This document shows, piece after piece, positions 20,126 through 31,053 of a stretch of DNA of 64,000 nt. The stretch's first letter is position 1. The number at the start of each line of letters is the position of its first letter. The DNA is from Peptococcaceae bacterium 1109 (GTDB lineage Bacteria; Bacillota; Limnochordia; Darwinibacteriales; Darwinibacteriaceae): NCBI GenBank assembly GCA_001028815.1, contig LDJB01000001.1:639634-703633 (forward strand), given 5' to 3'. The translations under genes were made by a program, and so were the position numbers. Below the pieces are notes generated by a model. That model was not told where the DNA came from and made no database searches. It was given only the letters and a program-made list of their open reading frames with translations.

Positions 20126-21466
20126 CTAACGGAATAAAGAGAACAAGCCTTTGCTCTTCCGGCGGCTCTTTTCTCCACCGGTCAGCTGTTTCATCAGTTG
20201 TCGAGTCTGTTCAAACTGCTTCAAGAGGCGGTTGACCTCTTGTACTCGGGTGCCCGAGCCCTGGGCAATGCGCCTGCGGCGGGAGCCGCCGATAATCTGC
20301 GGATTGCGCCGCTCTTCAGGGGTCATGGAGTTGATGATAGCTTCAATGCGCTTGAGATGAGACTCATCTACATCCAAGTTCTTGAGCTGTTTCATGCCTC
20401 CCATGCCTGGGAGCATACCCAAGATCTGATCTAAAGGCCCCATGCGCTTCAGCTGTTCCAGCTGCTCTAGGAAGTCTTCCAGAGTGAACTCTGCTTCCTT
20501 GAGCTTGTGGGCGAGCTGCTTCGCCTTTTCTTCGTCCACAGTGGACACGGCTTTTTCGATGAGGGTGAGGACATCTCCCATACCCAGGATCCTGGAAGCC
20601 ATCCGGTCAGGATGGAAGGGCTCTAACCCATCCATCTTCTCGCTCACGCCAGCGAACTTGATGGGCTTGCCTGTCACCGCTTTTACCGACAGGGCCGCAC
20701 CACCTCTGGCGTCTCCATCGAGCTTGGTTAGGACCACTCCGCCAATATCCAGCCGGGAGTTAAAGGTCTCTGCCACATTAACCGCATCTTGCCCCGTCAT
20801 GGAATCCACGACCAGCAGGATTTCGTGAGGTGAAACCGCTTCTCTGATCTGGACCAATTCTTCCATGAGTGCCTCGTCTACATGCAGGCGCCCCGCGGTG
20901 TCAATGATGATCACATCATTGCTGTGGGCCCCAGCATGGCTCACTGCCGCCTTGGCAATGTCAACGGGGTTTTGCTCTCCCATCGAAAAGACGGGGACTT
21001 GAATCTGCTCACCCAGGACCATCAACTGCTTAATGGCCGCGGGCCGGTAAATGTCTGCAGCAACCAGTAGGGGCCGGTGGCCTTGCCCTTTCAGCAGCCG
21101 GGCCAGCTTGGCCGCGGTAGTGGTCTTCCCCGCCCCCTGCAGGCCCACCATCATAATGATGGACGGTGGCCGAGATGCTAATTGGAGTTTGGCGACTGTG
21201 CCGCCCATGAGGGTAGTGAGTTCGTCGTTGACGATCTTAATAACTTGCTGGCCTGGGGTAAGGCTGGAGAGGACTTCTTCACCGACGGCCCGCTCCTTGA
21301 CTCGCTTGACAAAATCCCGGACAACCTTGTAGTTAACGTCCGCTTCTAGGAGAGCGAGGCGGACTTCCCTAAGGGCTTCGTCCACATCCTTTTCGCTGAG
21401 CCTACCCTTGCCTCGCAGTTTTTTCATGGTTTCCTGCAATCTTGCAGCCAGGTTATCAAACGCCAT
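20126..21466 (-). CDS. ffh: Signal recognition particle protein Ffh
   Basis: GLQGAGKTTTAAKLARLLK; C-terminal M domain GSGTRVQEVNRLLKQF. Confidence 0.97.
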   Translation of the reverse strand: MAFDNLAARLQETMKKLRGKGRLSEKDVDEALREVRLALLEADVNYKVVRDFVKRVKERAVGEEVLSSLTPGQQVIKIVNDELTTLMGGTVAKLQLASRPPSIIMMVGLQGAGKTTTAAKLARLLKGQGHRPLLVAADIYRPAAIKQLMVLGEQIQVPVFSMGEQNPVDIAKAAVSHAGAHSNDVIIIDTAGRLHVDEALMEELVQIREAVSPHEILLVVDSMTGQDAVNVAETFNSRLDIGGVVLTKLDGDARGGAALSVKAVTGKPIKFAGVSEKMDGLEPFHPDRMASRILGMGDVLTLIEKAVSTVDEEKAKQLAHKLKEAEFTLEDFLEQLEQLKRMGPLDQILGMLPGMGGMKQLKNLDVDESHLKRIEAIINSMTPEERRNPQIIGGSRRRRIAQGSGTRVQEVNRLLKQFEQTRQLMKQLTGGEKSRRKSKGLFSLFR

Positions 21467-21477
21467 GCATCTGCCTC

Positions 21478-21843
21478 CTAACTGTTTGTGAGATCCTGCA
21501 GCTGTCCGCGGGCTTCACGGAGCAGCTCCCGCTCTTCCTCGCAGCCTTCCCACTTGTTGAGGCGGGCATCGAGCTCATCGAGGGCAACCATCAACCGCTC
21601 TAGGCGGGCAGTGCGTTCCAAGTGCTTGGTAACCAGAGCAAGCTTGGCCTCATAGTCCTCTACGATGGCTGCGGAACGCCGCAAGATATCGTATACTGCC
21701 TGGCGGGACACACCTAACTGTTCACCGATTTCGCCCAAGGATAAATCTTCGTGGAAGTACATCTCGTATACCTCTCGTTGGCGCTCGGTCAGCAGGGGGC
21801 CGTAGAAATCAAACAGCAGGCTCATGCGCAGCGTTTTTTCCAT
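21478..21843 (-). CDS. ylxM: YlxM family DNA-binding protein
   Basis: MEKTLRMSLLFDFYGPLLTERQREVYEMYFHEDLSLGEIGEQLGVSRQAVYDILRR; upstream of ffh. Confidence 0.92.
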   Translation of the reverse strand: MEKTLRMSLLFDFYGPLLTERQREVYEMYFHEDLSLGEIGEQLGVSRQAVYDILRRSAAIVEDYEAKLALVTKHLERTARLERLMVALDELDARLNKWEGCEEERELLREARGQLQDLTNS

Positions 21844-21922
21844 CTCACTACCTCTGTTAACCAAAATTGCTTTACACTGAAATAGTATATCCCCGGGCAC
21901 TGATGTCTGTCAAGCACTTTTC

Positions 21923-22972
21923 CTAGTCAAAGAGTGCTTGGGCAAACTCTGCAGGGTCAAAGTCCCTAAGGTCGGTGTATTTCTCTCCAACACCGATGAG
22001 TTTGACAGGTAGTTTGAGCTCGTTGCCGAGGGCGAGGATAATTCCTCCCTTGGCTGTACCATCGAGTTTGGTAAGGGCAATCCCAGTCAGGGGTACGGCC
22101 TCACCAAAGAGTTTCCCTTGGGAGAGGGCGTTTTGCCCGGTAGTGGCATCCACAACTAAGAGGATCTCATCGAGTTCCCGGCCCAGCTCCCGCTCTACCA
22201 CCCGGTAGACCTTGCCCAGTTCTGCCATGAGGTTGGCCTTAGTCTGCAAGCGCCCCGCCGTATCAAGGATTAACACATCTGCTCCTCTGGCCCGTGCCGC
22301 GTTGACTGCATCATAGGCTACCGCTGCGGGATCAGCCCCCTCCTGGTGGCTGATAAACGATGCGCCCACCCGATCAGCCCAGATTTTCAGCTGATCAATG
22401 GCTGCTGCCCGGAAGGTGTCTCCTGCAGCCAGGAGGACTTTTGCCCCTTCCTGTTTAAAGCGGTACGCCAGCTTGCCAATGGTGGTGGTCTTGCCCGCAC
22501 CGTTTACGCCTACCACCATAATCACATAGGGCGTGGCAGAGGACTCCTTTAAGGGTTGAGCATACTGCTCCAACATTTCCCTGATCTCCTGCTTCAGCAG
22601 TAGCTTTAGCTCATCCCCTTCGGTGATTTTTTCTGCCTTTGCCCGGTCCCGTAAGCCGTCCACTAGTTCCATGGCTGTTGGCACTCCACAGTCTGCCTGG
22701 ATGAGCAGTTCCTCCAGATCCTCAAATAGCTCTTCGTCCACCTTGCGCCCTGAGACCAGCTGTTCCACCCGGTCCACAAAGCCCTGCCTGGTCTTGGACA
22801 AGCCCGCCTTCAGGCGCTGGAAGAAGTTTTGCGGTGCTTCTTCACCATTTGCCTGCTCTGGCTTGGGCGGCTCTTCTGGCTCAGAGCTCTTCGGGTCAGG
22901 TTGAACCGCTGCCTTCTCCTCAGTTACTTCCTTGTTCTCATCTTTCCTCTTGAAAATCTTCTTCCAGAACAC
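21923..22972 (-). CDS. ftsY: Signal recognition particle receptor FtsY
   Basis: GVNGAGKTTTIGKLAYRFKQEGAKVLLAAGDTFRAAAIDQL; acidic N-terminus. Confidence 0.97.
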   Translation of the reverse strand: MFWKKIFKRKDENKEVTEEKAAVQPDPKSSEPEEPPKPEQANGEEAPQNFFQRLKAGLSKTRQGFVDRVEQLVSGRKVDEELFEDLEELLIQADCGVPTAMELVDGLRDRAKAEKITEGDELKLLLKQEIREMLEQYAQPLKESSATPYVIMVVGVNGAGKTTTIGKLAYRFKQEGAKVLLAAGDTFRAAAIDQLKIWADRVGASFISHQEGADPAAVAYDAVNAARARGADVLILDTAGRLQTKANLMAELGKVYRVVERELGRELDEILLVVDATTGQNALSQGKLFGEAVPLTGIALTKLDGTAKGGIILALGNELKLPVKLIGVGEKYTDLRDFDPAEFAQALFD

Positions 22973-22977
22973 GACTA

Positions 22978-25900
22978 TTACCCCTCCTGTTTCATACGCA
23001 CCGAGATAATCTGGGAAACTGCTTCATCCGTCATGGTGACTCCGTAGAGCGCATCAGCGGACTCCATAGTAGCTTGCCGGTGAGTAATGGTGAGCAGCTG
23101 TGTTGTTTCTGAAAACTCCCGCATCAGCCTTGCGAAGCGGTTGAGGTTTGCCTCGTCAAGGGCTGCATCTATCTCATCTAGTATGCAAAACGGCGTGGGC
23201 TTGACTCGCCGAATAGCGAAGAGCAGGGCAATGGCGGTTAGGGCCCGTTCGCCCCCTGAGAGCAAGAGCAAGTTTTGCAGTTTCTTGCCGGGGGGCTGCG
23301 CCACAACTTCAATACCGGTGGTGAGAGGAGAATCTGGCTCTGTCAGGCACAGGTCTGCTTTACCCCCCGTGAAAGAGTTCAGTAAACAACGTGCTGAACT
23401 CTGCCCGCACCTGAGCGAAGGTTTCCTGAAACTTCGCCCGGCAAATCTCGTCCATCTCGGCAATAGCCTTGTGGAGCTGAGCCTTGGCTCCGTTCAGGTC
23501 GTCCATTTGCATAGTGAGGAAGTGGTGCCGTTCCTTAACCTGTTCGTATTCTTCCGCGGCTCCGGGGTTTACCATACCCAGGCTGCGGATTTCCTCTCTC
23601 AACTCGTCGATGGCTTTCTTCAACTCACCTTTGGGGCGAGTGACCTCCCTGGCCCTCACCTCCGCAGGCCGAAGGTTTCGCTCTTCCAAAAGCTCAGAAA
23701 TGCGTTCCTCCTCCCCAGCCTTGAGCTTAAGCTCGCTTTCGTTGCGGTATAGCTTCCGCTCGATTTGGGTAAGTTCGCTGCTTACCTGTTTGAGGCGGTT
23801 GTTATGCGCTTTCAGCTGGTCTTGGATTTGGTCCCGTTCTTGCCTTAGGCACTCGATTTTGGCGCTTAGGTCAGCCCGGCTTTTTTTGCTTAGCTCCAAG
23901 TCTGTTTGGGCCGCCTCAATTTCCTTAGCAAGGGTAGCTTGGGCGAGGTGCAGTTCCTCTATCTCCCGCTTTGCCTCTGAAAGGGCCGCCTCTGCCTCGT
24001 CCACCTGCCGGTCGATGGCGGTGAGCTGCATGCGGAAGTTCTCAGCGATACCTTTCGCCGCCTCGAGCTTCACCTTGACTTGGGTCAGCTGGTCCTGGGC
24101 TGCTTCGATCTCCATTTCCAGCTCCTGCAGTTCCTCTTCTAGCTCCTGGATGGCCCTCCGATGCTCTCCTTCAGCGGCTTCTTCTCGCTCCACCTGTGCC
24201 GCGGCGGTTTCCGCTTGAGCAAGCAAGGCCTCCCGGGCTTGGTCCAGCTGGCTTGCTTCTTGGAGGAGCCCAGAGTGCTGCTGTTCTTCCCTGGCGATGT
24301 CCCTTGAGAGCTGCTCCAAGACTTGAGTAAGGCGCTGGATCTCCATTTGCCCAGCAACTTGCTGCTCCGAAAGCTCCTGGAGGCGTTTCCCAATACTGCT
24401 TAAAGCTGTTTCTAGTTCTTCAATGGCCTGCAGTTGTTCTTTCTCTGCCTTGGCTTGCGCCTCAAGTGCTTCTTCTAGCTTGCTGATCTCGGTCTTCCTG
24501 CTCAACAGCCCTGAGGTACGGGTAGTCTGGCTTCCCCCGGTCATTGCCCCACTGGGATACACCACAGAGCCGTCTCGGGTCACAATCCGGCTGAACTGCT
24601 GGAGACGGCGGCGGAGAGCCACTGCCGAATTCAAGTCCTCCGCAATGACCGTCCGCCCTAAGAGGGATTGAATTACCGGGCGGAAGCGCTCTTCACATTC
24701 TGCCAGGTCATCTCCTGTTCCCAACACTCCCGGCATTCTTAAAGCCCCCTGCTGGGCAGGGGTAAACCGGCTAGGCCGCATGGCATCTAGGGGCAGGAAC
24801 GTGGCCCGCCCAGCATTTTTGTCTTTCAACCATTGGATTAAGGTTTCGGCCGCTCCTTCACTGGGAGTGATGATGTTTTGGAGGGCGGACCCTAAAGCGA
24901 CTTCAAAGGCGAGCTCTAGCCCTTGAGGAACCTTAAGCACATCGGCAACAGTCCCGAGGATGAGTTCCCGGTGCCTGCCCTCTTGCATAAGCCGCTTCAC
25001 ACTAGCGGAATATCCCTCGTAATCCCCGTCCAATTCCCGCAAAGTGGTGAGGCGGGCATGGATCTGGGTACTCTTGGCTTGGATGTGCCGCAGCTTTTCC
25101 TTTTCCCCTTCCGTCCGCTGGCGAAGGTCGTAGGCTTTCTGGCGAAGGGCTACTTCCTCTGCCTTGGCCCCAGCCTTCTTTTCCTCCTCTGCTTTTTGGA
25201 GAGCCTTGATCTCCTCCACTTGTGCCTTAAGCTGTTTTACAGCCACGGCACATGCAGAGGCTTCTTCTTCTTTACCCTTAATCTGCCTGGTGAGCGCTTG
25301 TTCATCTTTGTCGAAGTTGCGCTGGAAGTTGCGGAGCTCCGTCAAAGAGCGCATAAACTCAAAGAATTCGTCTTTGGCTTCTTCCAGCTGATTGCGGAGG
25401 CGCTGGCGTGCATCTTGCCTTTCTTTGAGCCTGTGCGCGGCCTGATCAGCTGCCCCCGCTGCCTCTTCGCACTTTTCCAAGGCGCGCTCAAGCTGCGCCA
25501 GGACCGTTTGCCGCTGCCCTTGAAGGTCTTCCAGCTGGGCATCCTTGCTGGCGCTGAGGCTTGCTAGGCTCTGGAGGCGCTGGGCATTGTTGCGCTGGCG
25601 CTCAGCTTTGACGTTCACGGTGTTCTCTAGAGCATTCTGGCCCTCCGCGAGCTGAAACTGGCGCGCTTGTCCAGCCTCTAGGTCTGTGGTTACTTGGTGC
25701 AGCCTTTGGTCTAGGCGGGCTATAGCCTCTTCCAGCTGCCCTTGCTCTTGGGCAAGTGTTCCCGCTACCCCCTGAAGCTCTGCCTGCTCTTCTTCTAACT
25801 GGGCGCGGCTTCTTGCCAGGCGCTGCAGTTCCAAGCCATAGTAGTCTTGCTCTAAAAGGAGCAATCTTTCCCCAAGAGCCTGATAGCGCCTGGTTTTTTC

Positions 25901-26527
25901 CGCTTCCTTTTGGAGCGGGCCCAGGCGTTGATCTAGTTCACCGAGGATATCTGCTACCCGTACCAAATCTTGGTTGGTCTGCTCGATCTTCTGCAGAGCT
26001 GCTTCTTTACGCAGGCGGTACTTGATGATTCCCGCAGTCTCTTCCAGTACAACTCGGCGGTCTTGCGACCGGACGCTGAGGACTGCATCAATCTGCCCCT
26101 GGCCGATGATGGCATAGCCTTCCCTGCCAAGGCCTGTATCGGTAAAAAGATCTTGAATGTCTCTAAGCCGGCACTGCTTGCCGTTGATTAAGAACTCGCT
26201 TTCGCCGGAGCGGTATACCCTTCTCGTGACCGTTACTTCGGAAAAATCGATGGGCAGGAAGCCCTCGCTGTTATCTAGAGTGAGCTGGACTTCAGCCATG
26301 CCCAGAGGTTTCTTCCCATCGCTTCCTGAGAAGATCACATCTTCCATTTTTTGTCCCCTCAGGGTACGGGCGCTCTGTTCCCCCAGTACCCATCGGACAG
26401 CATCGGATATATTGCTCTTGCCACTGCCGTTTGGCCCTACGATGGCAGTGATGCCGCGGCCAAACTCCAAGCATACACGATTGGCGAAAGATTTAAACCC
26501 TACTAGTTCTAAACGCTTTAGCCGCAT
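22978..26527 (-). CDS. smc: Chromosome segregation protein SMC, interrupted by a one-base frameshift in a G6 run (23363-23368)
   Basis: N-terminal ORF 23360-26527 (MRLKRLELVGFKSFANRVCLEFGRGITAIVGPNGSGKSN); C-terminal ORF carries GGKADLCL...LSGGERALTAIALLFAIRRVKPTPFCILDEIDAALDEANLNRF. Confidence 0.95.
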
Positions 26528-26601
26528 TGTGCTCCTCCATAGCGGAATTATCCCCGCCTATTGTACCATAACCTGGAGGAAAAAAGAACCGCGGCGTGCT
26601 T

Positions 26602-27291
26602 CTAGCTTTGGATCGGGAGGTCTAGGTAGAGGTCTTCCCGGCGGCGGACTTCTGTGGGCACATCGGGGCTTAAGAGAGAGCCGTATTCACCCAACAAACG
26701 CCTTAGTTTGGCCTTGACTCTGGTGCGGGCGTTGTCAATCACCTTTGGCCCTACCCCGATCTCTGCCTGAATCTCGCTGCACGTGTAGCCTTTGATAAGC
26801 CTCACAATCACTGCATATTCCAGCACAGAGAGATGGTTCTTGAGGACCTGATCCAGGAGGCTGTTGACGATTTTCTCCTCAATTAGGTGTTGGGGGTCAA
26901 TGTCCTCCGGTTCCGCGGGGATTAAGTCCAGCACGGTACGGTTTTCATCCAGGCCGATGGCAGACTGCAGGGAGATGGCTTCGTTGAGGAGGCGGTGTTT
27001 GTTGCCATTGGTTTGCTTGATCACGTTGTATACTCGCCGGATGATGCATATGTATGCGAAAGAGCTGAACTTCACATCGAACTTATCCGGTTTGTACTCT
27101 TCGATTGCGTTGAGAAGGCCGATGAGCCCTTCCTGCAGTAGGTCATCGAAGTCCAGGAAGCTCGCGTAATAGTTCCGGATAATGTACTTGACCATGGGGA
27201 CATACTTCGTCACTAGCTTGTCTTTTGCCCCCTGGTCGCCCGCGCGAATCCGTTGGATCAGCTCTAGATCGATGCTCTGATTCACACCCAT
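26602..27291 (-). CDS. Sigma-70 family RNA polymerase sigma factor (SigH-like; start uncertain, 27291 or GTG at 27285)
   Basis: DFDDLLQEGLIGLLNAIEEYKPDKFDVKFSSFAYICIIRRVYNVIKQ region 2 and region 4 HTH CSEIQAEIGVGPKVIDNARTRVKAKLRR. Confidence 0.88.
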   Translation of the reverse strand: MGVNQSIDLELIQRIRAGDQGAKDKLVTKYVPMVKYIIRNYYASFLDFDDLLQEGLIGLLNAIEEYKPDKFDVKFSSFAYICIIRRVYNVIKQTNGNKHRLLNEAISLQSAIGLDENRTVLDLIPAEPEDIDPQHLIEEKIVNSLLDQVLKNHLSVLEYAVIVRLIKGYTCSEIQAEIGVGPKVIDNARTRVKAKLRRLLGEYGSLLSPDVPTEVRRREDLYLDLPIQS

Positions 27292-27367
27292 CCCTCCCGT
27301 CCTTCGTCCCTGGGGTACATGCTCTTTCACTAGCATGTATATGCGGGATGGGATAACCTATGACTGG

Positions 27368-27390
27368 TCACTAGCCAACTTGGCCGGTGA
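27368..27390. promoter_or_regulatory. Operator-like palindrome TCACTAGCCAACTTGGCCGGTGA in a divergent intergenic region
   Basis: 9 of 11 symmetric pairs complementary around C27379. Confidence 0.5.
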
Positions 27391-27524
27391 TAACCATGTG
27401 TTATGGTAGAGATAGGGAGCAAAGAGCCTGCTTAACCCGTTTTCCGCCATGATTTATGTAAAGGTATTTGTGACTTATTTCCTAATTCATGTAACATCTA
27501 TTCGGACTAGGGTGGGAAACATCG

Positions 27525-28103
27525 GTGCAGTCTCAAGATTACCTCGCGCAAATGGCCAATTTAATACGGAGGAATCCGAGCATCACAGTGCGAGAGATTG
27601 CCCGTGAACTACAGTTTGCTGATAATAAGTCAGTCTATTACTGGCTGGACAAGCATAACTTCCACGGCATTAATGATTTCAAGCGTATGGTGCTCTCAGA
27701 CAGGAGCCCCTTTACCGACGGCTTGGCGGTTAAGCAAGGCAGTGCTCAGCGCTATCTTGCGAGGGCACCGCTGTTTTCTTGGAATCCCAAAGAAAAAGAC
27801 CCCGTTGGGGAGTGGTGTTTCTTAGACGACCACCCCAATCCTCGGGGGCTCTATGCAGTACAAGTTGGGGACCAGAGCTTCAGTCCCTGGCTGATGCAAG
27901 GCGATGTGCTGATAATCCAGGGAACCTCAGGTGAAACGAGCTGCTGGGTTCTCTTGGCTGGGGCCGGCAAGTACCACCTCGGCTTGCGTATCAGCGATGG
28001 GAGCATCATCGACCCTCGCACGGGCCAAAGAGTGCCCCGCGACTGTGAAGCTGTGGGCGTAATCCTAAGGCAGGAACGGATTTTTTCCCATAGTCCTAAA
28101 TGA
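27525..28103 (+). CDS. HTH protein with LexA/S24-peptidase-like C-terminal fold, unknown function (GTG start)
   Basis: N-terminal HTH ITVREIARELQFADNKSVYYWLDKH; C-terminal YAVQVGDQSFSPWLMQGDVLIIQG resembles the S24 VGDSMSPxxxxGDxxxV motif. Confidence 0.6.
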   Translation: MQSQDYLAQMANLIRRNPSITVREIARELQFADNKSVYYWLDKHNFHGINDFKRMVLSDRSPFTDGLAVKQGSAQRYLARAPLFSWNPKEKDPVGEWCFLDDHPNPRGLYAVQVGDQSFSPWLMQGDVLIIQGTSGETSCWVLLAGAGKYHLGLRISDGSIIDPRTGQRVPRDCEAVGVILRQERIFSHSPK

Positions 28104-28764
28104 GATCGAGATTGGCCAATGCTGCTCGTGCTGCTGCTTGAGCAGCTTCTTTTTTGCTCCTGCCGAAGCCCCGGCCTAGGAGCTCGTCCTCAAACCACAC
28201 CTCCACAGTGAACTGCTTGTTGTGGGGCGGCCCCTCTTCCCCAGCAAGGGTGTAGGTGGGGGTTTTTTGTGTGCGCTGTTGGAAGTGCTCCTGCAGGGTG
28301 GTTTTCGCATCGATAATAGGCAGCTGGTCTTGATCCCATTCGGGAAGGTGGCTCAAGATGACGGGCTGAGCCGCCTCCAATCCACCATCTAGGAAAATTG
28401 CGCCGTAAACAGCTTCCACAACGTCGCAGAGGACAGAATCCCGCTGGCGCACCCCAGTGAGTTCTTCACCTTTACCCACTTTGAGAAAAGTGTCCAGCTT
28501 CAGGCGCCTCCCGAGATCTGCAAGGGTGGGCTGGCTCACTAGGAGTGCCCTGATCTTCGCAAGTTGGCCTTCAGGCAGGTGGGGGAACTTCTTGTAGAGG
28601 TGGGTGCTCACTACAAGCTGCAGCACGGCATCTCCCAAGAACTCCAGGCGCTCGTTATTGGGGCTGCCCGTTGAGGGCGCATGGGAACGGTGGGTCAAGG
28701 CTTGCTCAAGGAGTTCCATCCGCTGGAACTTGTAACCCAGGGCGTTCTCTAGTGGCTCGTACAT
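28096..28764 (-). CDS. rnc: Ribonuclease III
   Basis: NERLEFLGDAVLQLVVS signature; C-terminal dsRBD. Confidence 0.96.
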   Translation of the reverse strand: MYEPLENALGYKFQRMELLEQALTHRSHAPSTGSPNNERLEFLGDAVLQLVVSTHLYKKFPHLPEGQLAKIRALLVSQPTLADLGRRLKLDTFLKVGKGEELTGVRQRDSVLCDVVEAVYGAIFLDGGLEAAQPVILSHLPEWDQDQLPIIDAKTTLQEHFQQRTQKTPTYTLAGEEGPPHNKQFTVEVWFEDELLGRGFGRSKKEAAQAAARAALANLDLI

Positions 28765-28766
28765 CT

Positions 28767-30005
28767 CTAACCCTCCCACCTTTTCATGATTAGTACCCCA
28801 TTGTGCCCCCCAAACCCGAAGGAGTTGGACATTGCGTATCTAAGCTCCATGGGCCGGGCCGCATTGGGGACGTAGTCTAGATCACACTCTGGATCGGGGA
28901 ACTCATAGTTATACGTGCCAGGCACAATCTGGTTTTCCAAAGCCATGAGGCAGATCCCTGCCTCCACCGCGCCCGCGGCTCCCAACAGATGGCCTGTGAG
29001 CGATTTCGTTGAGCTTACAGCAACCGTTTCCGCATGTTCCTGGAACACTGCGCGGATGGCTTGCGATTCATACTTATCGTTATACAGAGTGGAAGTGCCA
29101 TGGGCATTGATGTATTGGATGTCTCCCGGGTCGATCCCCGCATCCTTCATCGCCTCACGCATGGCCCGTTGAGCCCCCTCCCCTCCAGGGGCAGGCTGAG
29201 TGATGTGATATGCATCAGAGGTGGCTCCATAGCCTACGATTTCGCCGTAGATATGGGCTCCTCTGGCCAGGGCATGGTCCAGGCTTTCCAGGACCAATAC
29301 GCCGGCCCCCTCGCCCATAACGAACCCGTCCCGCTCCCGGTCAAAAGGCCGGGAAGCCTTGTGCGGTGCGTCGTTCCGCGTAGATAGTGCCCGGGCCGAT
29401 ATAAAGCCGCTGACGCCCAGTGGGCTCAGAGCTGCTTCTGCTCCCCCAGCAAGCATCACATCGGCACCGCCTCTGGCCACAATGCGGAAGGCATCCCCAA
29501 CAGCGTGGGTACCGGTTGCACAAGCGGTGACGGTGCAGGAGTTCGGGCCTCTCGCTCCAGTTATGATTGCAATCATGCCGCTGGCAATATCAGGGATGAG
29601 CATAGGGACGAAGAATGGGCTTACGCGGTCAACGCCCTTTTCCATAAGGACTTTGGCCTGCTGTTCGAGGGTGCCGATCCCGCCGATGCCAGAGCCCACC
29701 AGAACCCCTACCCGATCTCGGTTGGAATCGTCAATCTCCAGCCCTGCATCTGTCAAACTCTCCTGAGCCGCAGCCACCGCGAGCTGGCAGAAGCGGTCCA
29801 TGCGCCGGGCCTCTCTTCTGTCCATGTACTTAGTGGGGTCGAAGTCTTTCACTTCGCACCCAATCTGAACTGGGAACTCACTGGCATCAAAGTGGGTGAT
29901 GGGTCCAGCTCCGGAAACCCCGGCCAGCACATTTTCCCACAGCTCCTGTTTATTCCCCAACGGGGTAACGGCGCCAATGCCTGTAACCACAACGCGCCTT
30001 GTCAC
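28767..30005 (-). CDS. fabF: Beta-ketoacyl-ACP synthase II FabF (GTG start at 30003-30005)
   Basis: [32 protein letters not shown] active site. Confidence 0.96.
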   Translation of the reverse strand: MTRRVVVTGIGAVTPLGNKQELWENVLAGVSGAGPITHFDASEFPVQIGCEVKDFDPTKYMDRREARRMDRFCQLAVAAAQESLTDAGLEIDDSNRDRVGVLVGSGIGGIGTLEQQAKVLMEKGVDRVSPFFVPMLIPDIASGMIAIITGARGPNSCTVTACATGTHAVGDAFRIVARGGADVMLAGGAEAALSPLGVSGFISARALSTRNDAPHKASRPFDRERDGFVMGEGAGVLVLESLDHALARGAHIYGEIVGYGATSDAYHITQPAPGGEGAQRAMREAMKDAGIDPGDIQYINAHGTSTLYNDKYESQAIRAVFQEHAETVAVSSTKSLTGHLLGAAGAVEAGICLMALENQIVPGTYNYEFPDPECDLDYVPNAARPMELRYAMSNSFGFGGHNGVLIMKRWEG

Positions 30006-30052
30006 TGTTTGTACCCCCTTAATAAAGGGGGGCCGAAATCGGCCCCACCTCA

Positions 30053-30298
30053 TCAGCCTTGCTGATTGGCAATGTATTCTACTGCGTCGCGCACAGTAAC
30101 GATCTTCTCTGCATCCTCATCAGAAATCTTCAGGTCAAACTCCTCTTCGAGAGCCATCACCAGCTCCACCACGTCGAGGGAATCTGCGCCCAAATCTTCT
30201 ACAAATGAGGCGTCCTCAGTGATATCTTCGTGGCTGACGCCCAGTTGCTCAACAAGGATTTTCTGTACTTTTTCAAAGATTGCTTGATCCAGCTCCAT
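30053..30298 (-). CDS. acpP: Acyl carrier protein
   Basis: [35 protein letters not shown]. Confidence 0.98.
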   Translation of the reverse strand: MELDQAIFEKVQKILVEQLGVSHEDITEDASFVEDLGADSLDVVELVMALEEEFDLKISDEDAEKIVTVRDAVEYIANQQG

Positions 30299-30326
30299 TT
30301 GCAGGTCACCTCCTTTTCTGCTTATG

Positions 30327-31049
30327 CTATATCATTAGGCCGCCGTCACATCGAATGACCTGGCCTGTAATATACTGATTGTCCTCGGACACCAGGAAAC
30401 CCACCAACTTGGCTACATCCTCAGGCTTCCCTGTGCGCTGCAAGGGAATGTGCTGCAGCATCAGTTGGCGCTGTTCAGCGGTGAGGGCCCGGGTCATATC
30501 AGTATCGATATAGCCTGGTGCAACGGCATTTACTAAGATATTGCGGGATGCCACTTCTTTGGCGAGGCTCTTGGTGAGCCCGATGATCCCCGCTTTAGAG
30601 GCGGCGTAGTTGACTTGGCCTGCATTCCCGCTGATGCCCACCACAGATGCCACATTGACAATCTTACCACTGCGCTGTTTGAGCATTGGGCGGACCACCG
30701 CCCGGCAGACATTGAACACTCCAGTGAGGTTAGTGTTAAGTACGCTTTCCCAATCGTCATCAGTCATGCGCATGAGGAGTCCGTCCCGGGTTATGCCGGC
30801 GTTGTTCACCACCGCATCAATCCGTCCGTAATGCTCCAGCACCATTTTGACTGCCTGATCCACTTGGGAAGCATCCCCCACATCTGCTGGGAGAGCCAAA
30901 ACCCCTTGCGCTTTCCACTCCTCCAGAAGGTCGGCGTTCCTGCCTATTACGGCGAGCTGAAAGCCTTGGTTGAGGAGATGCTGGGCAGTGGCACGGCCGA
31001 TTCCCCTGGTGGCACCTGTGACCAGCCCAACTTTGCTTAGCATATTCAT
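30327..31049 (-). CDS. fabG: 3-oxoacyl-ACP reductase FabG
   Basis: [43 protein letters not shown]. Confidence 0.95.
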   Translation of the reverse strand: MNMLSKVGLVTGATRGIGRATAQHLLNQGFQLAVIGRNADLLEEWKAQGVLALPADVGDASQVDQAVKMVLEHYGRIDAVVNNAGITRDGLLMRMTDDDWESVLNTNLTGVFNVCRAVVRPMLKQRSGKIVNVASVVGISGNAGQVNYAASKAGIIGLTKSLAKEVASRNILVNAVAPGYIDTDMTRALTAEQRQLMLQHIPLQRTGKPEDVAKLVGFLVSEDNQYITGQVIRCDGGLMI

Positions 31050-31053
31050 GCTA

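Noticed and set aside
25342-25542. Short ORFs within smc
   Set aside because: Shadow frames of the coiled-coil coding sequence.
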